From an uncultured Flavobacterium sp. (GTDB lineage: Bacteria; Bacteroidota; Bacteroidia; Flavobacteriales; Flavobacteriaceae): 64,000 nucleotides of DNA. Where the stretch lies: assembly GCA_943912855.1 (NCBI GenBank), contig CALTVC010000001.1, positions 558,001 to 622,000 on the forward strand, in the 5' to 3' direction. The position numbers were made by a program, and so were the translations under genes. How positions within the stretch are numbered: position 1 is the stretch's first letter; every line of letters begins with the position of its first letter. Shown piece by piece: positions 36,244 through 44,137 of the stretch. The notes beneath the pieces were generated by a model. That model had not been told where the DNA came from and did no database searches. It worked only from the letters and a program-made list of their open reading frames with translations.

Positions 36244-36783
36244 CTATATATGTTTATACTCTGATCTCAGCAACCCAAAATACACCACGTCTTCCAGCTC
36301 ACCATTGGCATTTTTAAACTCCTCCTTAAGGATGCCTTCTTTGGTAAAACCGTTTTTAACGGCTATCCTTTGGCTCCCAAAATTTTCAGGATGCGTACAG
36401 ATGTACAGCTTGTTATAGTTCAGTGCGTCAAAACAATAGGTTATTACCTGTGCCACCGCTTCGGTTATAATGCCCCTGCCCTGGTAATGCGAATCTATAA
36501 AATAGGCAAGCTCTGCCTTAAGAATGTGCGGTATAATGTTCTTTACGCACACATAGCCTATAAGGCAATTGGTAGCCACATCGCGCAGGTAGAAGTAATA
36601 GTTTTCACCGCGTTGCTCGTTGTTTGCCGCCCTAATCAGGAATGCCGTGGTCTTATCCAGCGAATCGCATTGCAGCGTAGTGTTAGGAAACGTAGGGGTA
36701 ATGTGCACCCTGTTCTTATCTATAAGCGAAAAGAACTCTACAGGTTTTACATTGCTTATCCTGTCGGTAACCCAGGTTTTCAT
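36244..36783 (-). CDS. GNAT-family N-acetyltransferase (RimJ/RimL-like)
   Basis: A 179-residue acetyl-CoA-dependent acyltransferase. Acetyl-CoA pyrophosphate-binding motif A is SHYQGRGIITEAVAQV (about 97-112), followed by ENFGSQRIAVKNGFTKEG (about 137-154), as in the RimJ/RimL group. The substrate (protein N-terminus or small molecule) cannot be read from sequence. It is first in the block GNAT - 266-aa - hemF - DUF4421-like and lies about 75 bp downstream of hemE. Confidence 0.85.
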   Translation of the reverse strand: MKTWVTDRISNVKPVEFFSLIDKNRVHITPTFPNTTLQCDSLDKTTAFLIRAANNEQRGENYYFYLRDVATNCLIGYVCVKNIIPHILKAELAYFIDSHYQGRGIITEAVAQVITYCFDALNYNKLYICTHPENFGSQRIAVKNGFTKEGILKEEFKNANGELEDVVYFGLLRSEYKHI

Positions 36784-36798
36784 TTTTAGTATGTTTTT

Positions 36799-36855
36799 AG
36801 TTTTTAGTCACAGTTTTCAGTCCCGGTGAGCAGCTGTAAACTGTGACTAAAAACT
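36799..36855. repeat. Perfect 18-bp inverted repeat AGTTTTTAGTCACAGTTT / AAACTGTGACTAAAAACT
   Basis: Arms at 36799-36816 and 36838-36855 enclose a GC-containing loop between hemE and the GNAT gene. The words TTTAGT and CAGTTT are iterated around it. It may act as a weak terminator or RNA-stabilising hairpin, but there is no T run. Confidence 0.6.
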
Positions 36856-36857
36856 GC

Positions 36858-37886
36858 TTACTTACGGTATTCCTTCACGGCATCTACAAACGCCTTAGCG
36901 TGATCTACCGGAATGTTTGGCAATATGCCATGCCCTAAATTAACAATATAATTGTCTTTACCAAACTCGTCTATCATTTGGTGTACCATTTTTTTAATGG
37001 TAGGTATAGGCGATAGCAGTCGGCTTGGGTCAAAGTTACCTTGCAGGGTAATGCGTCCACCGCTTAGGTAACGGGCGTTTCGCGCGCTGCACGTCCAGTC
37101 TACACCCAGCGCCGAAGCCTTGCTCTGCGCCATATCGCCAAGAGCAAACCAGCAGCCTTTTCCAAACACGATAACGTGGGTTTCCGGAGCCAGTGCTTCT
37201 ACAATCTGGTTAATGTATTTCCATGAAAACTCCTGGTAATCTACCGGGCTTAACATACCGCCCCAACTGTCAAATATCTGTACAGCATTAACACCCGCTT
37301 TTACTTTTTCTTTCAGGTAGGCTATGGTAGTATCGGTAATCTTCTGAAGCAACACGTGCGCGGCTTCCGGCTGGCTAAAACAGAAACCTTTTGCAGTATC
37401 AAAACTCTTAGAGCCTTTACCCTCCACGGCATAACAGAATATCGTCCATGGTGAACCCGCGAAGCCAATCAGTGGCACTTCGTCGTTCAGCATTTCCTTG
37501 GTCAGCTTTATGGCGTCCATAACGTAGCCCAGCGTTTCGTGGATATCCGGTACAATTACCTTTTCTACATCCTGTGCCGAACGGATAGGGTTTGGCAAAA
37601 ACGGACCTACGCTTTCTTTCATAAGCACCTCTATACCCATAGCCTGTGGCACCACAAGGATGTCGCTAAACAAAATAGCCGCATCGGGTTTTACTATACG
37701 GATGGGCTGTACCGTAATTTCGGCAGCAAGCTCAGGCGTTTGGCAACGGGTAAAGAAATCGTATTTATCGCGCAGGGCACGGAATTCAGGTAAGTACCTG
37801 CCTGCCTGGCGCATCATCCACACTGGCGGACGCTCTACGGTTTCGTTTCGTAATGCTTTTAAAAATAGGTCGTTTTTTATGCTCAT
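36858..37886 (-). CDS. hemE: Uroporphyrinogen decarboxylase
   Basis: A 342-residue cytoplasmic enzyme removing the four acetate carboxyls of uroporphyrinogen III. The N-terminal signature PPVWMMRQAGRYLPEFR (20-36), the FSDILVVPQAMG block (about 73-84), GFAGSPWT (about 139-146) and QIFDSWGGMLSP (about 203-214) are intact. It is separated from hemD by 223 bp of palindromic repeats, so it may have its own promoter or be read through. Confidence 0.97.
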   Translation of the reverse strand: MSIKNDLFLKALRNETVERPPVWMMRQAGRYLPEFRALRDKYDFFTRCQTPELAAEITVQPIRIVKPDAAILFSDILVVPQAMGIEVLMKESVGPFLPNPIRSAQDVEKVIVPDIHETLGYVMDAIKLTKEMLNDEVPLIGFAGSPWTIFCYAVEGKGSKSFDTAKGFCFSQPEAAHVLLQKITDTTIAYLKEKVKAGVNAVQIFDSWGGMLSPVDYQEFSWKYINQIVEALAPETHVIVFGKGCWFALGDMAQSKASALGVDWTCSARNARYLSGGRITLQGNFDPSRLLSPIPTIKKMVHQMIDEFGKDNYIVNLGHGILPNIPVDHAKAFVDAVKEYRK

Positions 37887-37910
37887 TTGTTTGTTTTTAT
37901 GTTTTGCCCA

Positions 37911-37998
37911 CCTGCAAGGTTTCCGAAACCTTGTAGGTTTAATATTTTGTCTTCATTACTGTTTATAAATACCTACAAGGTTTCGGAAACCTTGCAGG
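37911..37998. repeat. Two 27-bp hairpins in exact inverse orientation
   Basis: CCTGCAAGGTTTCCGAAACC... at 37911-37937 and its exact 27-nt reverse complement at 37972-37998 are separated by 34 bp. Each copy is itself a hairpin with a 3-nt loop. The unit is a dispersed intergenic palindrome, here doubled. Confidence 0.8.
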
Positions 37999-38014
37999 AA
38001 CGCATCCCATCCGT

Positions 38015-38094
38015 CTGTCATTGCGAGCGGAGCTTTGCGGAGCGTGGCAATCTATATATTCAGATTGCTTCGTCGTACCTCCTCGCAATGACAG
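38015..38094. repeat. TCATTGCGAG palindrome, well preserved
   Basis: CTGTCATTGCGAG at the left and CTCGCAATGACAG at the right are exact inverse copies. The interior has GGCAATCT ... AGATTGCTTCGTCGTACCTC. About 80 bp long, between hemE and hemD. Confidence 0.8.
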
Positions 38095-38109
38095 GTGCTA
38101 AGGAATAGG

Positions 38110-38772
38110 CTACTTCGCGTAGTAGTTCCTCACCTGCACTATAACATTCTCTATGCTTGGCGCATTTGCAAGTATCACTTTGTCTGTAACTCCCGAAAGC
38201 GCATTCGCGGTGGTTTGCCCTATGCAAAAGCAGGCTTCATCGGTAATCGTATTCTCTTTCAGGTAACTCTCTACACCCGACGGACTAAAGAACAATATAC
38301 CATTGCATTTTGTACCAATTTTATGCGGCGTAAGCACCGTATCGTACACCTTGGTTTCGGTAAAGGTCACTCCAGCCTTAGTCAGAGTTTCCGGCAGGGT
38401 ATCCCTTCTCATGCTTCCGCTAAAGAACATAAAACGCTCTTTGGCGTATTTTTCAATTATAATGGCTGCAAGTGTTTCGGCATCGTTAGCCATTTCTGCT
38501 ACTGTAAAGCCGTGACGCTCTATCAGGTTTCTGGTCTTCTCGCCTACGCAAAACACCGTACTGCCTGCAAACACTCCGCTTGCCTTGTGCTGTAAAAACC
38601 CGAGGAAACCGTTCTGACTGGTAAAAATCAGGTTATCGGCAGCGTTGTTTATCTCAAAAGGCTTGTAGTGTATCCCTATAAAATCGGCCTCAATAACCGA
38701 AAGCCCCGCGTTTAGCAGGTACAGCTTTTGGTTGGGTTGCAGCTTCTTGGTAGAGAGTACGCGGTATGCCAT
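38110..38772 (-). CDS. hemD: Uroporphyrinogen-III synthase
   Basis: A 220-residue enzyme that cyclises hydroxymethylbilane with D-ring inversion. The family is poorly conserved; supporting features are the two-lobed alpha/beta layout, NLIFTSQNGFLGFL (about 47-60), FFSPSGVESYLKEN (about 156-169) and FCIGQTTANALSG (about 177-189), plus its position. Its ATG overlaps the hemC stop by one base, so the two are translated together. Confidence 0.92.
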   Translation of the reverse strand: MAYRVLSTKKLQPNQKLYLLNAGLSVIEADFIGIHYKPFEINNAADNLIFTSQNGFLGFLQHKASGVFAGSTVFCVGEKTRNLIERHGFTVAEMANDAETLAAIIIEKYAKERFMFFSGSMRRDTLPETLTKAGVTFTETKVYDTVLTPHKIGTKCNGILFFSPSGVESYLKENTITDEACFCIGQTTANALSGVTDKVILANAPSIENVIVQVRNYYAK

Positions 38773-39695
38773 TACTTTTTCAGTTGGGTACGGATTTGCG
38801 CCATCAGTTCGGCACCGCCGTTTTGCAGGATTTCATCGGCACAGGCATTGCCCAGATTAGCATAATCCCCATTAGTCGGGATTACCTTTTCTATGTGTAG
38901 CCTTTGTTTTCCATCTATACTAAGCAGTACACCCTCAAAACGGATTTCATCGTCTATATACGTTGCCAATGCTCCTATCGGGGCGGTACAGCCACCTTCC
39001 AGTCTGCGCAAAAACTGACGTTCTATATGCGTGGCAACTTCCGTAGCGGTATCATTTAACTGGGCAAGGGCTTCAAGGCAGTAGGCATCGTTTTCCATAG
39101 CCACCACCACCATAGCGCCCTGTGCCGGCGCGGGAATCATCCAGTCAAGCGCTATGTGGTTATTTGGCAACACATTAATGCGTTCCAATCCTGCCTTGGC
39201 AAACACAGCACCTTCCCAGGTGCTTTCATCCAGTTTTTTAAGGCGGGTATTTACATTACCGCGAAGGTCTGTAACGGTATGGTTAGGATAGCGGTGCAGC
39301 CATTGTGCCTGCCTGCGAAGGCTCCCGGTAGCAATGGTAGCGGCATCGGCAAAAAAGCCATCGTTACCTTTGTGTACCAATATATCGTGGGTATCGGCAC
39401 GCTCTAAAACAGCTGCCTGCACTATGCCTTTTGGCAATGCGGTAGGTACATCTTTCATGCTGTGCACGGCTATGTCTACCTCACCTTTTATCATGGCAAC
39501 GTCAAGCGTTTTGGTAAAAATCCCGGTAATGCCCAGTTCGTACAGCGGCACATCCAGTATAAGGTCGCCCGTACTTTTTACGGCCACAATTTCTGTGGCG
39601 TAGCCAAGGTCATTTAGCTTACGGGCTACGGTATGAGCCTGCCACAGCGCAAGTTCGCTGTCGCGGGTGCCGATTCGTATTGTTTTTTGTTCCAA
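38772..39695 (-). CDS. hemC: Porphobilinogen deaminase (hydroxymethylbilane synthase)
   Basis: A 307-residue enzyme polymerising four porphobilinogens. N-terminal IRIGTRDSELALWQA (6-20), FTKTLDVAMI (about 60-69), HSMKDVPTALP (78-88) and GSLRRQAQWL (about 124-133) are present. The dipyrromethane cofactor cysteine is Cys236 in LEGGCTAPIGA. The start is TTG 39695; no ATG lies near the conserved N-terminus. A TTTCAAG word repeat separates it from hemA. Confidence 0.96.
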   Translation of the reverse strand: MEQKTIRIGTRDSELALWQAHTVARKLNDLGYATEIVAVKSTGDLILDVPLYELGITGIFTKTLDVAMIKGEVDIAVHSMKDVPTALPKGIVQAAVLERADTHDILVHKGNDGFFADAATIATGSLRRQAQWLHRYPNHTVTDLRGNVNTRLKKLDESTWEGAVFAKAGLERINVLPNNHIALDWMIPAPAQGAMVVVAMENDAYCLEALAQLNDTATEVATHIERQFLRRLEGGCTAPIGALATYIDDEIRFEGVLLSIDGKQRLHIEKVIPTNGDYANLGNACADEILQNGGAELMAQIRTQLKK

Positions 39696-39722
39696 GTGTC
39701 AGGTTTCAAGTTTCAAGTTGCT
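39694..39722. repeat. TCAGGTTTCAAGTTTCAAGTT tract
   Basis: Iterated GTTTCAA phrases between hemA and hemC; same family as 33539 and 49262. Confidence 0.55.
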
Positions 39723-39759
39723 CACTCATCTGAAAAGTCCCATTGCAGAAACTTACAGT

Positions 39760-41022
39760 TTAAATGGTCTGTTCTTTCGTTTCTAATTTAAAAACTTTTT
39801 CTATCCACTCTATGCTTTCGTCTACCGACGTGCCGTGGTCTTTAAGATGATTGGCAAAATGGGTTGTAATTTTTTGTATGATGCGCTGGCTGATAATCTC
39901 CGCCTGCTCTTCATCAAAATTACGGAGTTTTTTTCGCTGAAAATCAAGCTCTCCCTCCTTTATGGAGTTTAGTTTATCTTTCAGGGCATTTATGGTAGGG
40001 GCAAATTTACGAGCGTTTGTCCACTCGGTAAATTCATCCATAATTTCAGCAATGATTGCTTCCGCGGCAGGTATGTGCTTTTTGCGGTTTTCCAGTGTAC
40101 TGTCGGTAATCTTACTCAGGTCATCCAGGTGTACCACGGTAACTCCGGGTAGCTGGCGTACATTTTCGTGTACGTTCATCGGCACCGAAAGGTCTAATAT
40201 GAGCAATGGCTTTTTTAGCGCAAGAATATCCTTATCTATAGTTGGCTTTTGCGCTCCGGTAGCTACCACAAGCACATCGGCTTTTTCTATTTCCAGCGGA
40301 AGCAGATCGTAGTCCTTAACCACCAGGTTAAACTTACCGGCCACCTGTTCTGCCTTTTCGCGGGTACGGTTAACCAGGGTTATGTGGTCGTTCTTGGTAT
40401 GCTTTACCAGGTTTTCGCAGGTATTCCTCCCTATTTTACCGGTTCCGAAAAGCAGTATGTTCTTGTTTTGGATGTCCTCGACATTCGCCATCATATACTG
40501 TACCGACGCAAAAGATACTGATGTGGCACCACTGCTCAGTTCGGTTTCGTTCTTTACACGTTTGCTCGCCTGGATAACACTGTTTACCAATCGTTCTGTA
40601 AAAGCATTAGCAAGACCCGCGTTTTTACTTTCGGTAAAGCTGATTTTTATCTGGCTTATGATTTCGAAGTCGCCCAGTATCTGGCTGTCAAGTCCGGTTC
40701 CTACACGAAAGATGTGGTCTATCGCCTCGGCTCCTTTATATACAAAGGCAGCACGCTGAAACTCGTCTACAGAACCGTTACTGTTATCGCAAAGTAGTTT
40801 TATAAGCTGAAACGGGTGTTGAGCAAACCCGTATATTTCTGTACGGTTACAGGTACTCACCACTACAAGGCTTTCAATCCCTTCGGCTGCAGCCTGAGCC
40901 AGCACAGCGGCACGCCCCTGCGCATCCAGACTGAATTTTCCCCTAACCTCGGCATCAGCTTTCCTGAAACTTAATCCCACAGCATAAAAATACTGATGCC
41001 TGTGCATGCTATTTTTGTCCAT
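39760..41022 (-). CDS. hemA: Glutamyl-tRNA reductase
   Basis: A 420-residue NADPH enzyme that starts the C5 pathway by reducing glutamyl-tRNA to glutamate-1-semialdehyde. The catalytic cysteine is in VVVSTCNRTEIYGF (Cys58 with the chosen start). The LFGTGKIGRNT nucleotide-binding motif (about 190-200) and the C-terminal dimerisation helix region are present. I chose ATG 41022 (MDKNSMHRHQ); the frame extends to a GTG at 41034, and ATG 41007 is also possible. A TACTTTTG box at 41048 fits. hemA is transcribed divergently from the AraC-type gene. Confidence 0.95.
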   Translation of the reverse strand: MDKNSMHRHQYFYAVGLSFRKADAEVRGKFSLDAQGRAAVLAQAAAEGIESLVVVSTCNRTEIYGFAQHPFQLIKLLCDNSNGSVDEFQRAAFVYKGAEAIDHIFRVGTGLDSQILGDFEIISQIKISFTESKNAGLANAFTERLVNSVIQASKRVKNETELSSGATSVSFASVQYMMANVEDIQNKNILLFGTGKIGRNTCENLVKHTKNDHITLVNRTREKAEQVAGKFNLVVKDYDLLPLEIEKADVLVVATGAQKPTIDKDILALKKPLLILDLSVPMNVHENVRQLPGVTVVHLDDLSKITDSTLENRKKHIPAAEAIIAEIMDEFTEWTNARKFAPTINALKDKLNSIKEGELDFQRKKLRNFDEEQAEIISQRIIQKITTHFANHLKDHGTSVDESIEWIEKVFKLETKEQTI

Positions 41023-41047
41023 ATACACTTTCACCTAAAAAGTTTAA

Positions 41048-41055
41048 CAAAAGTA
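41048..41055 (-). promoter_or_regulatory. hemA: -7 box TACTTTTG of hemA
   Basis: An exact TAnnTTTG match on the minus strand, 25 nt before the preferred hemA ATG. The -33 position has only a T-rich run. Confidence 0.6.
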
Positions 41056-41139
41056 TAACGAGTGTTCGCTAAAAAATAACGCTGTAAGTCCTTTTTATAA
41101 CGCTTGGTGTGTTTTATGCCATAAATCACTTTTTTCGTT

Positions 41140-41147
41140 TAAATTTG
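41140..41147 (+). promoter_or_regulatory. -7 box TAAATTTG of the AraC-type gene
   Basis: An exact TAnnTTTG match in the hemA-araC divergent region, pointing right. Confidence 0.55.
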
Positions 41148-41240
41148 TAGCGAAATCAATGCTTTACGACATCTTTGTTTAGAACCAATCTAAATAAAAG
41201 AAGCATTGAACTACCCAAACCTATAATTAAAAATAACGCT

Positions 41241-42113
41241 ATGGGTACTCATGAGGAGTTAATGATAGGCAACGGATTTTACGTGCTTAAATTTGAAAAT
41301 AACGGCGATGAAACCTACTCTTTTACACGCGAAGTGGGCACTGAGTTTATACAGTTCCACTTTGGTCTAAAGGGCAGGGCGAAGTTTGTCTTTAACCAGG
41401 GACGCTATGCTCTGGACCTCCACGAAGAGGTATCGTTATTTCTTTACAACCCACAAACCAACCTCCCCATGCAGCTGGAAATAGAACCGCACAGCTGGGT
41501 GGTTACAGTGCTTATTTCAATAAAAAAATTCCACGGTTTCTTCTCTGACCAGGCAGATCATATTCCGTTCCTGAGTCCGGAAAACATAGATCGCAAGTAT
41601 TATAAAGACGATAAAATAAACCCGTCTATGGCAGTGGTACTAAGCCAGATGTTCCACTTTAACATGCATTCTTCCATAAAAAAACTGTATTTTAAGGGGA
41701 AGGTATACGAACTCCTGAGCCTGTACTTTAACCGCGCCGAAGACCCGAATGCCGAACAATGCCCATTCCTCGTAGATGAGGACAACGTACTGAAAATACG
41801 CCGTGCAAAAGACATTGTGATAGCCAACATGGCAGAACCACCAGGACTGGAAGAACTGAGCGAACAGGTAGGCATCAGCCTGAAAAAATTAAAGATGGGC
41901 TTCCGCCAGATTTATGGCGATACGGTATACGGTTTCCTGTTTGATTATAAGATGGATTATGCACGTAAACTGCTGGACAGTGGCTCGTATAACGTTAACG
42001 AAGTGGGACTTAAAATAGGCTATAGCACCGCCAGCCACTTTATAGCAGCTTTCAAAAAGAAATTTGGCACCACGCCTAAGAAGTATTTGATGAGCATAAT
42101 GGAGAAGGTGTAA
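41241..42113 (+). CDS. AraC-family transcriptional regulator divergent from hemA
   Basis: A 290-residue regulator. The N-terminal two-thirds is a cupin-like sensory domain (FIQFHFGLKGRAKFVFNQGRYAL). The C-terminal 100 residues carry two helix-turn-helix units: LEELSEQVGISLKKLKMGFRQIYG and VNEVGLKIGYSTASHFIAAFKKKFG, followed by TPKKY, the AraC signature. I chose ATG 41241; a TTG at 41175 would add 22 residues. Its position suggests control of hemA or of iron/heme genes; this is inference. A GC-rich hairpin follows the stop. Confidence 0.87.
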   Translation: MGTHEELMIGNGFYVLKFENNGDETYSFTREVGTEFIQFHFGLKGRAKFVFNQGRYALDLHEEVSLFLYNPQTNLPMQLEIEPHSWVVTVLISIKKFHGFFSDQADHIPFLSPENIDRKYYKDDKINPSMAVVLSQMFHFNMHSSIKKLYFKGKVYELLSLYFNRAEDPNAEQCPFLVDEDNVLKIRRAKDIVIANMAEPPGLEELSEQVGISLKKLKMGFRQIYGDTVYGFLFDYKMDYARKLLDSGSYNVNEVGLKIGYSTASHFIAAFKKKFGTTPKKYLMSIMEKV

Positions 42114-42125
42114 AGCCCCCCCTAA

Positions 42126-42144
42126 CCCTCCCCAAAGGGGAGGG
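42126..42144. repeat. CCCTCCCC-AAA-GGGGAGGG hairpin
   Basis: A perfect 8-bp GC stem after the AraC gene, same class as the box at 3825. There is no T tail, so terminator function is uncertain. Confidence 0.65.
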
Positions 42145-42170
42145 AATCCGAACCCGCTCACTCAACACCT

Positions 42171-42255
42171 TGTCATTGCGAGCGAAGTGCAACGGAGCGC
42201 GGCAATCAATTAGTTATAAGGCAAGATTGCCTCGTCGTACCTCCTCGCAATGACG
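42171..42255. repeat. TCATTGCGAG palindrome, well preserved
   Basis: TGTCATTGCGAG and CTCGCAATGACG are inverse copies about 85 bp apart end to end. The interior GGCAATCA...GATTGCCTCGTCGTAC again pairs. A close relative of the copy at 38015. Confidence 0.8.
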
Positions 42256-42296
42256 AAACATAAGTAAACAACCAACGACACAGATTAAGTAATTAA

Positions 42297-42959
42297 ATGA
42301 ATAATCAAATAGTAGTAGAAAAACTTTTAGCGTTTAAGGAAAAAGATAAGTTTTCCTACTCAGCATGGAATGACCGCGGTTTAAATCCTTCAGTAGACGA
42401 GTTATGTAATAAACTTGAAGCGTTATTTAATGAGTGTGCCACATTGTTAATTAAGGAAATAGAGTCAAATCCCGGTAGTAAAAAGCTAAAAAGAATACTG
42501 AAAAATTCATTAAAGAAGTTTAACGCCAACAATTATGATACCGAAGAGAAGGAATTCATAAGTGATTATTTTTATGAGCTTTCAAGAATAGTAGAAATTG
42601 ACTTTAATAAGGAACTAAACGCATGGATATACGGATATGCTTTTAATTTCCTGATAAATATAATATCCTTTTTTAAGGGAAAAGAAAAAATTATAGAAAC
42701 CTTATCACAGGATTGTACAAGTTGCGGTTCAACGCTTGAAACGTTCATATTAAGAAAAGAAGAAGGAATACCTGATCATTCGTGGAGCATAATTAAATGC
42801 AACAATTGCAACGAATATAATCTAACTTCAAATGGCCCTAACATTAAGCAATTAAGATTTGGCAACTATTCTATGACAGAACAATTGGATAAATCTGCCT
42901 ACACAAGAGAGGAAGCAGAAATGAGGTTGAAACAAATTAAGTTCTTTAGAAAAGGGTAA
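42297..42959 (+). CDS. DUF4844-like protein with C-terminal zinc ribbon
   Basis: A 220-residue cytoplasmic protein. The helical N-terminal part (to about 120), with KEFISDYFYELSRIVEID ... LNAWIYGYAF, resembles DUF4844. The C-terminal part has CTSCGS (about 142-147) and CNNCNE (about 169-174), a four-cysteine zinc-ribbon pattern. The gene is AT-rich and lies between a repeat palindrome and hemH, unlike its GC-richer neighbours, so it may be an insertion. Function unknown. Confidence 0.6.
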   Translation: MNNQIVVEKLLAFKEKDKFSYSAWNDRGLNPSVDELCNKLEALFNECATLLIKEIESNPGSKKLKRILKNSLKKFNANNYDTEEKEFISDYFYELSRIVEIDFNKELNAWIYGYAFNFLINIISFFKGKEKIIETLSQDCTSCGSTLETFILRKEEGIPDHSWSIIKCNNCNEYNLTSNGPNIKQLRFGNYSMTEQLDKSAYTREEAEMRLKQIKFFRKG

Positions 42960-42990
42960 TAAATCCTAAAAAAAGAAGCATTAAAAACAC

Positions 42991-43007
42991 CTATACTTCT
43001 TGTATAG
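42991..43007. promoter_or_regulatory. hemH: Short palindrome CTATAC-TTCTT-GTATAG before hemH
   Basis: A 6-bp inverted repeat with a 5-nt spacer ends 23 nt upstream of the hemH ATG, overlapping the place where a promoter is expected. It may be an operator. Confidence 0.35.
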
Positions 43008-43030
43008 TAACATAAGACAAACAAAAAGCA

Positions 43031-44065
43031 ATGAAAGGCGTATTACTTGTAAACCTTGGCTCGCCGGAGAGCCCTACCGCTAAAGATGTAAAACCCTACC
43101 TGGATGAGTTCCTTATGGATAAGTACGTTATAGACGTACCGTTCCTGCTAAGGGCTTTGCTGGTACGTGGTATCATACTACGCAAAAGGCCGGAAGAATC
43201 GGCTCACGCATATGCAAAAATCTGGTGGCCGGAGGGTTCGCCGCTTATTGTAATTTCTAAGAAAGTACACGAGCTGGTAAAACAGCAAACCGATGTACCT
43301 GTGGCACTTGCCATGCGCTATGGTAAACCCTCTATAGAAAGCGGACTTAAAGAACTGCACGATAAAGGCGTTACCGATGTACTGCTGTTCCCACTATACC
43401 CGCAGTACGCTATGGCTTCTACCATGACCATTGAAGTACTTGCCGAAGAAATCAGGGCGAAGAAATTCCCGCAGATGAAGCTTACCAATGCTCCGGCATT
43501 CTATAACAACCCTGATTATATTGATGCATTGGCAAATTCTATAAAGAAAGGGCTTGAAGGCTTTGAGTACGACCAACTGGTATTTAGCTACCACGGCATC
43601 CCTGAACGCCACGTACGTAAGACCGATGCCACGCATTCGCATAAAAAATTCACAACCGATGTTATGTGCTGTACACCCGGTACTCCCGCAGCAGAGTTCT
43701 GCTACCGTACGCACTGCTACGAAACCACAAGGCTTGTAGTAGAAAAGCTGGGCATACCCGAAGATAAGTATTACCAAACCTTCCAGAGCCGTTTGGCGGG
43801 CGATAAATGGCTGGAGCCATATACCGATGTAGAGATAAACAAAATGCCCGCAAAAGGCATTAAAAACATTGCTGTAGTCACCCCTGCCTTTGTAGCCGAC
43901 TGCCTTGAAACACTTGAAGAGATAGGCATGCGTGCCGATGAAGACTTTAAGGAAAACGGTGGCGAGAACTTTAAGGCAATACCATGCCTTAACGACGACG
44001 CTCAATGGATAAACGTACTAACCAACTGGATTGACAAATGGGCTGAAACCGGCGCATTGCCATAA
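43031..44065 (+). CDS. hemH: Ferrochelatase
   Basis: A 344-residue enzyme inserting Fe2+ into protoporphyrin IX, the final heme step. The N-terminal VLLVNLGSPESP (4-15), PLYPQYA (121-127), the metal-site His188 in VFSYHGIPERH and the VTPAFVADCLETLEEI C-terminal block (about 281-296) are present. CCTPGTPAAEFCYRTHC contains several cysteines but I do not claim a cluster. It is transcribed opposite to the other heme genes and ends at a 20-bp terminator. Confidence 0.96.
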   Translation: MKGVLLVNLGSPESPTAKDVKPYLDEFLMDKYVIDVPFLLRALLVRGIILRKRPEESAHAYAKIWWPEGSPLIVISKKVHELVKQQTDVPVALAMRYGKPSIESGLKELHDKGVTDVLLFPLYPQYAMASTMTIEVLAEEIRAKKFPQMKLTNAPAFYNNPDYIDALANSIKKGLEGFEYDQLVFSYHGIPERHVRKTDATHSHKKFTTDVMCCTPGTPAAEFCYRTHCYETTRLVVEKLGIPEDKYYQTFQSRLAGDKWLEPYTDVEINKMPAKGIKNIAVVTPAFVADCLETLEEIGMRADEDFKENGGENFKAIPCLNDDAQWINVLTNWIDKWAETGALP

Positions 44066-44077
44066 TATATCCTAAAA

Positions 44078-44125
44078 AAACAAATCGGGGTGGTCTTAAA
44101 ATAAGACCACCCCGATTTGTTTTTA
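44078..44125. terminator. Long bidirectional terminator
   Basis: A perfect stem of about 20 bp (AAACAAATCGGGGTGGTCTT / AAGACCACCCCGATTTGTTT) between hemH and the convergent SDR gene. Confidence 0.92.
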
Positions 44126-44137
44126 ATTTACTTATTT

